Source: Bacteroidales bacterium UBA3834 (GTDB taxonomy: Bacteria > Bacteroidota > Bacteroidia > Bacteroidales > P3). Taken from it: DNA of 64,000 bases. The stretch lies in the NCBI GenBank assembly GCA_002392965.1, contig DGIA01000039.1:47395-111394 (forward strand), written 5' to 3'. Both the position numbers and the translations under genes were made by a program. This document shows, piece after piece, positions 15,918-24,574 of this stretch. Every line of letters starts with the position of its first letter. The stretch's first letter is position 1. The notes beneath the pieces were generated by a model. It was not told where the DNA came from, did not search any database, and worked only from the letters and a program-made list of their open reading frames with translations.

Positions 15918-16331
15918 ATGGGACGCATCATGGCCATAGATTACGGACGGGTACGCACAGGGCTTGCTGTGACGGATCCGATGCGTATTATCGCAACCGC
16001 GTTGACGACGGTGGAGACCCCGATGCTGATGTCCTACATTAAAGATTATTGCGCGCGCGAAGAGGTGGATGAGTTCGTGGTGGGCGAAGCGAAACACATG
16101 AACAACACGCCGTCGGAGTCGATGCAGTATATCGAGCCGTTTGTGGCTGCGCTGGCGGCGGCGTTCCCGGAGAAAAAGATTGCACGAATTGACGAACGCT
16201 TCACTTCAAAGCTGGCGTTCCAGAGCATGATTGACAGCGGCATGAAAAAGAAAGACCGCCGCGACAAAGGCACCATCGACCGTGTGGCCGCCACCATCAT
16301 GCTGCAGGACTATCTAAGAACCAATAGCTAA
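15918..16331 (+). CDS. ruvX: RuvX/YqgF family RNase H-like nuclease
   Basis: The start was placed at ATG 15918 (MGRIMAIDYGR), which matches the family N-terminus; in-frame ATGs at 15849 and 15909 would include the hairpin region. The 137-residue protein has the RNase H-like fold motifs IDYGRVRTGLAVTD, DEFVVGEAKHMN and IDERFTS. The family acts in pre-16S rRNA 5' maturation and has been proposed as a Holliday-junction resolvase. def follows after 12 bases. Confidence 0.9.
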   Translation: MGRIMAIDYGRVRTGLAVTDPMRIIATALTTVETPMLMSYIKDYCAREEVDEFVVGEAKHMNNTPSESMQYIEPFVAALAAAFPEKKIARIDERFTSKLAFQSMIDSGMKKKDRRDKGTIDRVAATIMLQDYLRTNS

Positions 16332-16343
16332 GACTTTAGAATT

Positions 16344-16907
16344 ATGATATTGCCTATTGTGGGTTATGGACACCCGACATTGAGGAAGATCGCCCAGCCG
16401 ATTGACAAGGACTACCCGGAGCTGAAGGAGCTGGTGGCGAATATGTACGAAACCATGTATGCCGCCGACGGCGTGGGTCTTGCGGCGCCGCAGATCGACC
16501 TGCCTATCCGCGTGGTGGTCATCGGTTTCCGTCCCTACGACGAGAAGACGGACTCCTACGGCGAGGTGACGGAGCAGCACACGCTGATCAATCCCGAGAT
16601 TCTGGAGTTCGGCGAGGAGAAGGACTTCTACAACGAGGGCTGCCTGAGCGTGCCCGACATCCACGAGGATGTGCTGAGGCCGACGACGGTCAAGGTGCGC
16701 TACCGGGACGAGAACTGGGAGGAGCACACAGATGATGCAAAGGGCCTTTATGCCAGAGTAATACAGCACGAGGTTGACCACCTCGACGGCAAGGTGTTCA
16801 CCGACCACCTGAGTAATTTGCGCCGCACGATGCTGAAGCGTAAACTGAACGATATCGCCGCCGGCAGGGTGCAGACGCGCTACCGGATGAAAAGAAACAG
16901 GAAATAA
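16344..16907 (+). CDS. def: Peptide deformylase
   Basis: The enzyme removes the N-formyl group from nascent proteins. All three metal-site motifs are present in this 187-residue protein: GVGLAAPQI near 46-54, EGCLSVP near 104 (Cys ligand) and QHEVDHLDGK near 142 (HExxH variant HEVDH). The C-terminal basic tail is short. It is probably cotranscribed with ruvX and the TPR lipoprotein. Confidence 0.96.
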   Translation: MILPIVGYGHPTLRKIAQPIDKDYPELKELVANMYETMYAADGVGLAAPQIDLPIRVVVIGFRPYDEKTDSYGEVTEQHTLINPEILEFGEEKDFYNEGCLSVPDIHEDVLRPTTVKVRYRDENWEEHTDDAKGLYARVIQHEVDHLDGKVFTDHLSNLRRTMLKRKLNDIAAGRVQTRYRMKRNRK

Positions 16908-16923
16908 CCATTCAGAGAAAACC

Positions 16924-17439
16924 ATGATGAGAAGAACGTTGTTCTGCCTTTTAGGCATTGCGTTGCTGGCCAGCAGTTGCGGCCCTAACCGCGAGAAAGC
17001 CATCAAAACCATCGAAGAGCACGAGCAAGCCATCTCGACGCTGGACATGAACACCCAGGACGAGGACCTGACCGAGCTGGTGGGTCTTTACACCCAGTTT
17101 GCCAAGGATTTTGCCGAGGACAGCTTGGCTCCGGTATATATGCTGCGAGCCTCAGAGCTCTGCATCTCCCTCGGACGGACCGAACAGGCGGTCGGATTGC
17201 TGGACAGCGTCATCAATCTTTACCCGGGATTCGAGGACCTCGGCGGATGCTGGTTCATGAAAGGTTATGCCTATGAGAACGCCGAGCGGTTCGACGAAGC
17301 CCGCGAGGCATACAACTATTTCGTGGAGAACTACCCCGAGCATTATCTGGCGGCCGACACCCGCAAGACCCTCCCCTATCTCGGGATGACGGCGGAGGAG
17401 ATGTTCGAAGCCATTATGGGCAGCGCAGAGGAGGAGTAG
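16924..17439 (+). CDS. TPR-containing lipoprotein
   Basis: The 171-residue protein carries a lipoprotein signal ending LLASSC (Cys20). The mature part is helical: two or three TPR-like units are readable, e.g. around 70-105 (APVYMLRASELC to LLDSVINLYPG) and 107-145 (WFMKGYAYENAERFDEAREAYNYFVENYP). It probably serves as a periplasmic interaction module. Its stop TAG is followed without a gap by the ATG of the PPDK-like gene, implying tight coupling although one product is exported and the other has no signal peptide. Confidence 0.8.
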   Translation: MMRRTLFCLLGIALLASSCGPNREKAIKTIEEHEQAISTLDMNTQDEDLTELVGLYTQFAKDFAEDSLAPVYMLRASELCISLGRTEQAVGLLDSVINLYPGFEDLGGCWFMKGYAYENAERFDEAREAYNYFVENYPEHYLAADTRKTLPYLGMTAEEMFEAIMGSAEEE

Positions 17440-20088
17440 ATGAAGGTCGGCAGTATCCGCATCCGCGCAAGCTATCCCAACTATTTCATGGTAAACCTCT
17501 TTGCCCGCGAAGGCGAGGAGGTGTTCAACCACGACAGCGAGGACCCGGAAAACCAGCTGGAGGGCAACAAACCGGGCACGGTGATTTACCGCCTCGAGGG
17601 CGAGCCCAAGGAGTTGCTTCACGAGTTCCCGCCGCGGTGGTACGATATGTACAGCCTGCTCAAATGCACGACCGACGAGCGTCGCCATTACCTTGAAATG
17701 TTGCTGAAAGAGCACGAAGGCGAGGCTTGTGCCGAACTGGTGAGACGGCGGGAGGATTTCCGAGAGGAATGCCAACAATACATCGCCACACATCCCCTGA
17801 CGGAAAATGAATACCTGATGACGACCCTCACAGAGGGCTCGTTCACCGATGAGGAGATCAGTTACAAGGGGCGGATGCTCATCGACTTGACGAGAAACAG
17901 CTACCCTGTACCCGACTTCTGCATTCTCACTTCCAAATTGTTCAACAAGGAGGAATGCCTGCCGACGGTGGTGGAGGAAGCCATCTCCAACCTGGAGACG
18001 ATGACAAACTGCCGTCTGGGCGACGACCACACGCCGCTGGTTTTTGCCATCCGCTGCGCGATGCCGCAGTATATCCCCGGACTCATGCCCACGCTGCTGA
18101 ACATCGGAGTGACAAAGAGGGCCTACGAAGGGTTGCGTAAGATGTACGCCGACGCAATGGCCAACCGAGTATATCTCAGCACGCTGCATTCGATAGCCGA
18201 GATGCTTGGCATCGAGCACCGCTATGAGCGAGCCGATGTAAGCCTCTCGGAGAAGGCGCAGGAGGAACGCATCCAAGAGCTGGAGAGCCGCATCGGTGCA
18301 GTTGACGAACGTCTGCTGGAGGATGCTCACTATCAGGCGTTGCAGCTTATCCTTCATGTGAGACAGTTCTATATCGACAACTCCGACCTGATTCTCACCT
18401 TCATGCAGGGAAAGCAGGCTTTTCCGAGCTTCATCCTGCAGCGCATGGTGTGGACCATCGGTAACGACGAGAGCTACCCCGGGGTGCTCTACAGCCGTCA
18501 TTCCCGCACGGGCAAGGGAAAACAGGTGGAGAGCTACCGCAACATCTTCGGAGAAGAGATTATGACGGGCGATGTGACCACCGAAGACCTTGCCTACCTG
18601 GATCGGACTGAAATTCGGCGCCAGTTTCCGGCCGTCTATCATTTCGACCCGCTGCTAAAGAAACTGGAAGGTCGCTACAAGACGCCAGTCACCATTGAAT
18701 TCGCCGTAGAAACCCGCCCCCACGAGGTGAGCCTCTTCTCGGTACTGCAGCTGAACGCCAGCGAGATGACGGGCCGAGCGGCCCTGGTTTCCGCCATCAA
18801 CCTGCGCAACGAAGGCTTGATCGAGGATGTCCACGTGATGGATTTGATCAAGCCCTACCATCTTCGCCAGATCGTGTCGGCGTCCATCGACGACCGCTCC
18901 ATCTCGAAGCTCCAGTTCTTCGGCCACGGGTTAAGCGTGCTGCCGCGAACAGCCATCTCGGCGCGCCTCTGTTTCAGCATCGGACGGGCTCGCGAATGGA
19001 AGGCCAAAGGGCAGAATGTCTGCCTATGCCAGCAACACTTCGTACCCGAGGACACCATCACCCTTAACGAAGTGGATGCCATCCTTTCCATCATGCCTGC
19101 CGCCATCCATGTGGTGACCGCCTGCCGCGGATACGGCATACCGGCCTTCATGGACCTCCGCAGCTATGGTATCGTCATCCACGAGAACTCCCTTGTCAAT
19201 GCCGACGGAGTGGTGATCAAAGAAGGCGAGATGGTGACCGTCAGCTCACGGCGACAAAGCATCTATCGCGGTGAGGCCGCTTTCCGCCCTGCACGTTTCA
19301 CCAAATATCTGCAAGGGGCCCCGGTGACCTTGAGCGAGGAGGAGAAGGAGTTCTTCCTGGAAATGAAGAACGCCTACCAACAGTACCAAAGCATCGTGGG
19401 CGAACAGCAGGCTTCCTACATCACCGACCTGGGCAAGCTGGCTCGCCTTATCCGCATCGACATGAAAGACGACCCGAAGAAGGCCGCCGGCATCGTCAAT
19501 GTGTGGTTTGAATCTCATCCCGACGACTATATCGACGGTGTGCTGCAAAGCCGCATGGGCGACCACAACGACCAGAGCCGCCTGTTCAACCTGCTGAGCA
19601 CTTCCAACAAAATCAAATTCTTCCAACTCGTCACCCGCACCTGCCTCACCCGGGGTATCTCCGGCCTTTCGGCAGGGAGCTTCATGATTGGACGATTCGT
19701 CTCCCGTCCGCTGCCTGTCAGGATGTGGAACAGCCTCTCTGACACGGTGGTGGCATTTCTCCTCAACGAGTATGTGCTCTACCAGAAATACATACAGGTG
19801 CTGCAGGAAGTGGGAGAAATCAAACTTGCTCGCGCCCATTCCCGCATCGAAACCGAGGGTATCGACAACATGGTCCTGCAAAGTTTCGACCTCATGGACT
19901 TTGTCCCCCTGCTCTACTCGTCACACGACTGGCAACTTGTCTCTGAGCACCTTGAAGAAATCGACCACCAGGACAACACCCACTTGCTCGTCTCCATGCT
20001 CAGCCGTCCCCTCGCCGAAATCTTCGACATGAACACCCCCTGGAAACGTGCCCAGGTGGAACAGAAGCTGAAGGAAGCCGGAGAATAG
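17440..20088 (+). CDS. PPDK-related protein lacking the PEP/pyruvate barrel
   Basis: 882 residues, no signal peptide. Several blocks match pyruvate phosphate dikinase in order: KGRMLIDLTRNSYPVPDF (143-160, like the start of the PPDK ATP-grasp domain), IRCAMPQYIPGLMPTLLNIG (204-223), GVLYSRHSRTGKG (348-360), an IEFAVE...SVLQ segment (419-437) with the Glu and Gln expected at the nucleotide site, and a swivelling domain with His557 in IHVVTACRGYGIPAF, positioned like the phosphorylated His of PPDK. Residues 625-882 do not resemble the PEP-binding TIM barrel and look helical. Residues 1-130 are an additional N-terminal region. Chemistry is therefore unknown; a PPDK-like phosphotransfer or a degenerate ATP-grasp role is possible. 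Confidence 0.7.
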   Translation: MKVGSIRIRASYPNYFMVNLFAREGEEVFNHDSEDPENQLEGNKPGTVIYRLEGEPKELLHEFPPRWYDMYSLLKCTTDERRHYLEMLLKEHEGEACAELVRRREDFREECQQYIATHPLTENEYLMTTLTEGSFTDEEISYKGRMLIDLTRNSYPVPDFCILTSKLFNKEECLPTVVEEAISNLETMTNCRLGDDHTPLVFAIRCAMPQYIPGLMPTLLNIGVTKRAYEGLRKMYADAMANRVYLSTLHSIAEMLGIEHRYERADVSLSEKAQEERIQELESRIGAVDERLLEDAHYQALQLILHVRQFYIDNSDLILTFMQGKQAFPSFILQRMVWTIGNDESYPGVLYSRHSRTGKGKQVESYRNIFGEEIMTGDVTTEDLAYLDRTEIRRQFPAVYHFDPLLKKLEGRYKTPVTIEFAVETRPHEVSLFSVLQLNASEMTGRAALVSAINLRNEGLIEDVHVMDLIKPYHLRQIVSASIDDRSISKLQFFGHGLSVLPRTAISARLCFSIGRAREWKAKGQNVCLCQQHFVPEDTITLNEVDAILSIMPAAIHVVTACRGYGIPAFMDLRSYGIVIHENSLVNADGVVIKEGEMVTVSSRRQSIYRGEAAFRPARFTKYLQGAPVTLSEEEKEFFLEMKNAYQQYQSIVGEQQASYITDLGKLARLIRIDMKDDPKKAAGIVNVWFESHPDDYIDGVLQSRMGDHNDQSRLFNLLSTSNKIKFFQLVTRTCLTRGISGLSAGSFMIGRFVSRPLPVRMWNSLSDTVVAFLLNEYVLYQKYIQVLQEVGEIKLARAHSRIETEGIDNMVLQSFDLMDFVPLLYSSHDWQLVSEHLEEIDHQDNTHLLVSMLSRPLAEIFDMNTPWKRAQVEQKLKEAGE

Positions 20089-20091
20089 GTG

Positions 20092-21135
20092 TTATTTGCC
20101 CAACGGAATCCTGTATCCGTAGGACCACTCGATGAATTCTATCATGCCTGCATGGGCGTTGAGCGAGACTCCAAGATAGTGGTGCCCGAAGTTATAATAC
20201 GCACCCACGCGCTCGTAAAACCGGATATTGACCCGCGGCGGCGCCACAAGCACCGGGCCGATGCCTGCCTTTACGCTGACCGGACCCCAGAACCCCTCGA
20301 CAAATCCCAAGGTACTTACATAGCAAGGGAAGGTATAATATTCCCCATACATCCGGGAGAGGCCGTAGTGAGAGCCGTTGTACCACAAATCAAGCGTCCC
20401 TCCCACAGCCAACACAGGGTCAAAGTAATACTGGTAGTTGAGCGAGATATCGTAGCAGGGGAAATAGCCTTCCTGGTTGAGGTCGCGCGACACCACGGCG
20501 CCTCCTTGCAGCGTGAATCCCAACTCGTGGCGTGAAAAGTCCGGTGGCGGCGGCACCTCCCCGTTCTCCACTCGCGGCGTGGGCTTCAAGCTGTAGCGCA
20601 GGCCGCCTTGTATATAATTGAGTCCCTTGTTGGGGCGTTGCAGCATGCCGTTGCTGGAATGGAGCAATGCCGCAGAAAGGCTGACATGGTCTGTGAGGCG
20701 GTAATTGATTCCCACGTCGATCAAGCAGCTCACCAACGTGGTGATGAAGATATTCTCCTCGTCATGCGTAAAGTACTGTGAGCGGGTGTAACCCGACAAA
20801 CCGACACCCAGATAGTATTCAAAACGGCTCCCGAGCGGTGCACTTACCACCCCCTCAATCCCCAACCGGTGCCCCGCGATGCTCTGCGGAATATAGGCAA
20901 ACGAGCCTCGCACTCCGAATGACGGGTTCCTGCGGCGCTGGATCCACCATTTCTCCCCTTCGGCTCTATACCACCACCCCGCTTCCAACCCCACCGTGCC
21001 AGCCGAGTATTCTATCATGTTGAAATTGTTGGGTGTCATATAACTGCCTGTCAGCGAAAACTCCCATCCCTCTCGCTGTGACCACACCACCCCGACAAGA
21101 GACAGAAACAACAGTATGACACAACCCTTTTTCAT
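20092..21135 (-). CDS. PagL-like outer-membrane acyl hydrolase
   Basis: Started at ATG 21133-21135 (4-base overlap with ligA) the protein has 347 residues and a signal peptide (1-19). The remainder alternates short beta strands, as in an outer-membrane barrel. The segment LLHSSNGMLQRPNKGLN (157-173) matches the PagL/acyloxyacyl hydrolase signature of His-Ser with nearby Asn. PagL removes a 3-O-acyl chain from lipid A. The protein is about twice the length of Pseudomonas PagL, with a second strand-rich region at 190-347. It converges on the PPDK-like gene with three bases between. Confidence 0.7.
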   Translation of the reverse strand: MKKGCVILLFLSLVGVVWSQREGWEFSLTGSYMTPNNFNMIEYSAGTVGLEAGWWYRAEGEKWWIQRRRNPSFGVRGSFAYIPQSIAGHRLGIEGVVSAPLGSRFEYYLGVGLSGYTRSQYFTHDEENIFITTLVSCLIDVGINYRLTDHVSLSAALLHSSNGMLQRPNKGLNYIQGGLRYSLKPTPRVENGEVPPPPDFSRHELGFTLQGGAVVSRDLNQEGYFPCYDISLNYQYYFDPVLAVGGTLDLWYNGSHYGLSRMYGEYYTFPCYVSTLGFVEGFWGPVSVKAGIGPVLVAPPRVNIRFYERVGAYYNFGHHYLGVSLNAHAGMIEFIEWSYGYRIPLGK

Positions 21136-23162
21136 CGCGTCATATCCATATATTCCGCTTCCGTGATAATCTTCACGCCCAGTTTCTCGGCCTTTTTCTG
21201 TTTCTCCGGCCCCATCTTCTCTCCCGCCACCAGATAGGTGGTCTTGCCGCTGATGGAACCCGACACCTTGCCGCCGTGGTTCTCTATGTCGGCCTTGATT
21301 TCCTCCCGCGAGAAATGCTCGAATGTGCCGCTGACCACCAACGTCATCCCGGCCAGCTTCTGGCTTTCCATCTTCCACTCGCCGCTCATCTTCAGCCCCG
21401 CCGTGCGCAGGCGTTCCACCACGGTGCGGTGTTCCGCGTCGGCAAACCATTGGCAGACAGCCTTGGCCGTCACCTCGCCCACATCCTCCACTCCGGCCAG
21501 TTCCTCCTCGGTCGCCGCCATCAGGGCGTCCATGTTGCCGAAATAGCGGGCCAGCTTCTTGGCACCCACCTCCCCCACATACCGGATGCCCAGGGCGAAA
21601 AGCACCCGTTCAAACGGCACCTCCTTCGATGCCTCGATAGCCGCCAGCAGGTTGTCGGCGCCCTTGTCCTGGATGGTGGCGTCGCTTCCCAGCCCTATCA
21701 GCTGTTCACGCTTCAAGTCGTAGAGGTCGGCCACATTGCGCACCAATCCCGCCGAATAAAGCAACTCCAGCCGCTCCGGACCCAGCGTGTCTATCCCCAT
21801 GGCCTTCCGGCTGACGAAATGCTCCAGCCGCCCTATGATCTGGGGGTGGCAGCCGTCGCTGTTGGGGCAGTAGTGTCCTGCCTCGCCTTCTTCCCTCACC
21901 AGCGCCGCTCCGCATTCCGGACATCGCGTGATATACTGCACCGGCATCGCGCCCGCCTGACGCTTGTCCATATCCACGCCCACCACCTTGGGAATGATCT
22001 CGCCGCCTTTCTCAATCAGCAGGTGGTCACCCTTGCAGATGCCCATCTTCTCTATGAAGTCGGCATTGACCAGCGTGGCGCGTCTGACCGTCGTGCCGCC
22101 CAACCACACCGGCTGCAGGTTGGCCACGGGGGTGATCACGCCCGTCCGACCCACCTGGTAGCTGATGCTCTCCAGCGGCGTACTCACCCGTTCGGCCTTG
22201 AACTTGTAGGCTATCGCCCAGCGCGGCGACTTCGCCGTCAGTCCCAGCCTGTCCCACAACGCCGTCTGGTTCACCTTGATGACGATGCCGTCGATGCCGA
22301 ACGGAAGCTCCCACCGCCCCTGGTCCCACGTATCGATAAATTCTTTTATCTCGTCGATATCCTTGCACTCCTGTATGTAAGGCTGCACCTTGAAACCCAT
22401 CTGCCGCGCATAGTCGAGGCGCCCGAAATGGGTGTCGGGTAGCGGCACCCCGTCGGGAGCCATCATGAAGTACATGCAGAACAGCAGCTTTCGCTTGGCG
22501 CACTCGGCCGAGTCCTGCAGCTTCAGGCTGCCCGAGGCCGCATTGCGTGGGTTGGCAAACGGCTCGTCGCCCTCTGCCTCGCGCTGGGCGTTCATCGTCT
22601 TGAACGACTCGAACGGATACACCACCTCCCCTCGGGCCTCGAAGTCGTCGGGATACTCTCCCCTCAACTGCAGCGGTATGGTCGGTATGGTCTTGGCGTT
22701 CGTCGTGATGTCGTCGCCCACCCGACCGTTGCCGCGCGTCACCGCCTGCACCAGCCGCCCGTGGCGGTAGGTCAACCCGATGGCCACTCCGTCGTATTTC
22801 AACTCGCAGGTGTAGCTGAACGGCACCCCGTCGAGCAGCTTGCGCGTACGCGCCTCGAATTCCTCTATCTCCTCTATCGAATAGGTGTTGCCCAGCGAGA
22901 GCATCGGGAAGCGGTGCTCCACCTGGCGGAAGCTTTTGTTCACCTCCCCGCCCACTCGCTTGGTGGGCGACAGCGGGTTGGCCAACTCCGGATACTGGCG
23001 CTCCAGTTCCTGCAACTCGCGCATCATGCCGTCGAACTCCTCGTCGCTCACCAGCGACCGGTCGTTCATATAGTACTCATAGTTCAGCCGGTCGAGCTCC
23101 TTGCACAGCTCGTCCATGCGCTGCCTGGCAGGCTCCGTGTCTATGCTTGAAAATAAGTCCAT
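21132..23162 (-). CDS. ligA: NAD+-dependent DNA ligase
   Basis: The 676-residue enzyme seals nicks during replication and repair. The adenylation lysine is at 122 in CELKYDG; the OB fold, a Cys4 zinc site (CPEC with a later CPNSDGC), helix-hairpin-helix repeats (GVEDVGEVTAKAV) and a C-terminal BRCT domain (from about 595) follow in the usual order. The ATG 23160-23162 lies inside the 3' end of dapF (22-base overlap); the longer frame to 23315 has no family support. Confidence 0.97.
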   Translation of the reverse strand: MDLFSSIDTEPARQRMDELCKELDRLNYEYYMNDRSLVSDEEFDGMMRELQELERQYPELANPLSPTKRVGGEVNKSFRQVEHRFPMLSLGNTYSIEEIEEFEARTRKLLDGVPFSYTCELKYDGVAIGLTYRHGRLVQAVTRGNGRVGDDITTNAKTIPTIPLQLRGEYPDDFEARGEVVYPFESFKTMNAQREAEGDEPFANPRNAASGSLKLQDSAECAKRKLLFCMYFMMAPDGVPLPDTHFGRLDYARQMGFKVQPYIQECKDIDEIKEFIDTWDQGRWELPFGIDGIVIKVNQTALWDRLGLTAKSPRWAIAYKFKAERVSTPLESISYQVGRTGVITPVANLQPVWLGGTTVRRATLVNADFIEKMGICKGDHLLIEKGGEIIPKVVGVDMDKRQAGAMPVQYITRCPECGAALVREEGEAGHYCPNSDGCHPQIIGRLEHFVSRKAMGIDTLGPERLELLYSAGLVRNVADLYDLKREQLIGLGSDATIQDKGADNLLAAIEASKEVPFERVLFALGIRYVGEVGAKKLARYFGNMDALMAATEEELAGVEDVGEVTAKAVCQWFADAEHRTVVERLRTAGLKMSGEWKMESQKLAGMTLVVSGTFEHFSREEIKADIENHGGKVSGSISGKTTYLVAGEKMGPEKQKKAEKLGVKIITEAEYMDMTR

Positions 23163-23950
23163 GTACCCGTGTAATTTAATGATGCCGGTCCCGTCAGGGT
23201 CACCTTCGTGAAGGCCTCGTCCGTCTCCTCCCATCCTACTGCGAACGTCGCCTCGCGGCTCTGCACCGTCCTGCAACCCGTCACCAGCGCGCACGCCGTC
23301 ACTCCCGTGCCGCACGCCAGTGTCTCGTCCTCCACGCCGCGTTCGTAGGTGCGCATCGACAACACGCCCTCATTCTCCTTTCGGATGAAATCCACATTCG
23401 TACCCTCGGGGAAGAGGTCGGCGCGGTAGCGCCACCGACGTCCTTCGGCCACCACATCCACAGCTTCCAGGTCCTCCACCTCCAGCACGAAATGCGGCGA
23501 ACCCGTATCTATGAAAACCCCGCCCTCCACTCGCCGTATCTCACTCTTCCTCACCTCGCGCATCGTAAGATCCACCGTGGCCCTTCTCTTTTCCGCATCC
23601 CACTGCCTCACCACCGCCTCGTGCGCTCCGTCGTAGCCAAGGAAATGCAGACGGTCGCCCATGCCGAGCAGGCTGGCAAACAACGCTATGCAGCGGCCGC
23701 CGTTGCCGCACATCGACCCCAGGCGTCCGTCGCTGTTGTAGTAACGCATCTCAAAATCGTAGCCGGCCGACGCATCGGCCACGCGCTCCAGCGTCATCAA
23801 TCCGTCGGCCCCCACCCCGTAACGTCGGTGGCACATGCGGGCAATCTCCGCCTCGCTCAACGCGTACTCCCCTCCGCGGTTATCCACCACCACGAAGTCG
23901 TTCCCCGCCCCATCAAACTTATAAAACGGCATCCTCTTCATCTCACTCAT
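23141..23950 (-). CDS. dapF: Diaminopimelate epimerase
   Basis: DapF converts LL- to meso-diaminopimelate for lysine and peptidoglycan synthesis. In this 269-residue protein both catalytic cysteines are evident: MCGNGGRC in the N-terminal half and LACGTGVTAC in the C-terminal half; FDGAGNDFV is near the start. Three in-frame ATGs occur (23950, 23941, 23932) and the family alignment would allow any. It follows the dnaX C-terminal region after 12 bases and overlaps ligA. Confidence 0.95.
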   Translation of the reverse strand: MSEMKRMPFYKFDGAGNDFVVVDNRGGEYALSEAEIARMCHRRYGVGADGLMTLERVADASAGYDFEMRYYNSDGRLGSMCGNGGRCIALFASLLGMGDRLHFLGYDGAHEAVVRQWDAEKRRATVDLTMREVRKSEIRRVEGGVFIDTGSPHFVLEVEDLEAVDVVAEGRRWRYRADLFPEGTNVDFIRKENEGVLSMRTYERGVEDETLACGTGVTACALVTGCRTVQSREATFAVGWEETDEAFTKVTLTGPASLNYTGTWTYFQA

Positions 23951-23962
23951 AACTCTTAACTC

Positions 23963-24574
23963 TCAATAGTCAATTATCGGGAACAGCCTCCGCAGCGTCG
24001 CCAGCTGCGGGTTCTGTTTCACCATCGCGTTGTACTTATCTACCGGCTTATACAGCACGTCGTCCTTCTCGACGAACATCGGGTTCACCTTGCAGCTCAG
24101 CATCGGCATCCCCGTTCGCCTGCGCAGCGCCTCCATCACATCTATCCGGTGCGGCTTGAACTCCTCGTGGAACGACACCGTCTGCGCGTCGATCTCCACC
24201 AGTCCCGGCCGTTCCCCCATGCGCACCTTGGCCGCTCCCGTCAAATCCCGAAGCCCAAGTTCCTCGCCAGCCTCCTGCCAGCAGCGCTCCAGCTCCTCCT
24301 GTGTCAAAGGCCTCGTCTCAGCCTCCAGCTTCGGAGTCTCCACCTTCACCCGCTGGATGGAACTTATGCTGATGGCTCCGGCCAGCAGCGACCCCGTCGG
24401 TCGCCGCTCTCCGCTCTCCGCTCTCCGCTCTCCCTCCTCCGACGGACGCACCTCCGTTGGACGCACCTCCGACCCTCCGGACGGCCGCTCTCCGACTTCC
24501 GGCTTCCGCTCTCCTGCTTCCTTCTTCCGCTCTCCGGCTGCCTCCGTGCCTGCCCTTTCGGGACTCCTTGCAAT
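23963..24574 (-). pseudogene. dnaX: C-terminal (tau-like) part of DnaX, separated from dnaX by an in-frame TAG
   Basis: The frame continues directly from dnaX after the TAG at 24575-24577. It first encodes about 75 residues of Gly/Glu/Arg/Ser-rich linker from repetitive DNA (words like GGAGAGCGGA), then a conserved domain of about 110 residues beginning PLTQEELERCW and ending NPQLATLRRLFPIIDY. That ending matches the tau C-terminal domain of Bacteroidota DnaX, which contacts the polymerase core. No ATG precedes the domain; GTG codons near 24466 could start a separate product. It may be an amber-split gene, a readthrough product, a separately translated tau fragment, or an assembly error. Confidence 0.7.
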
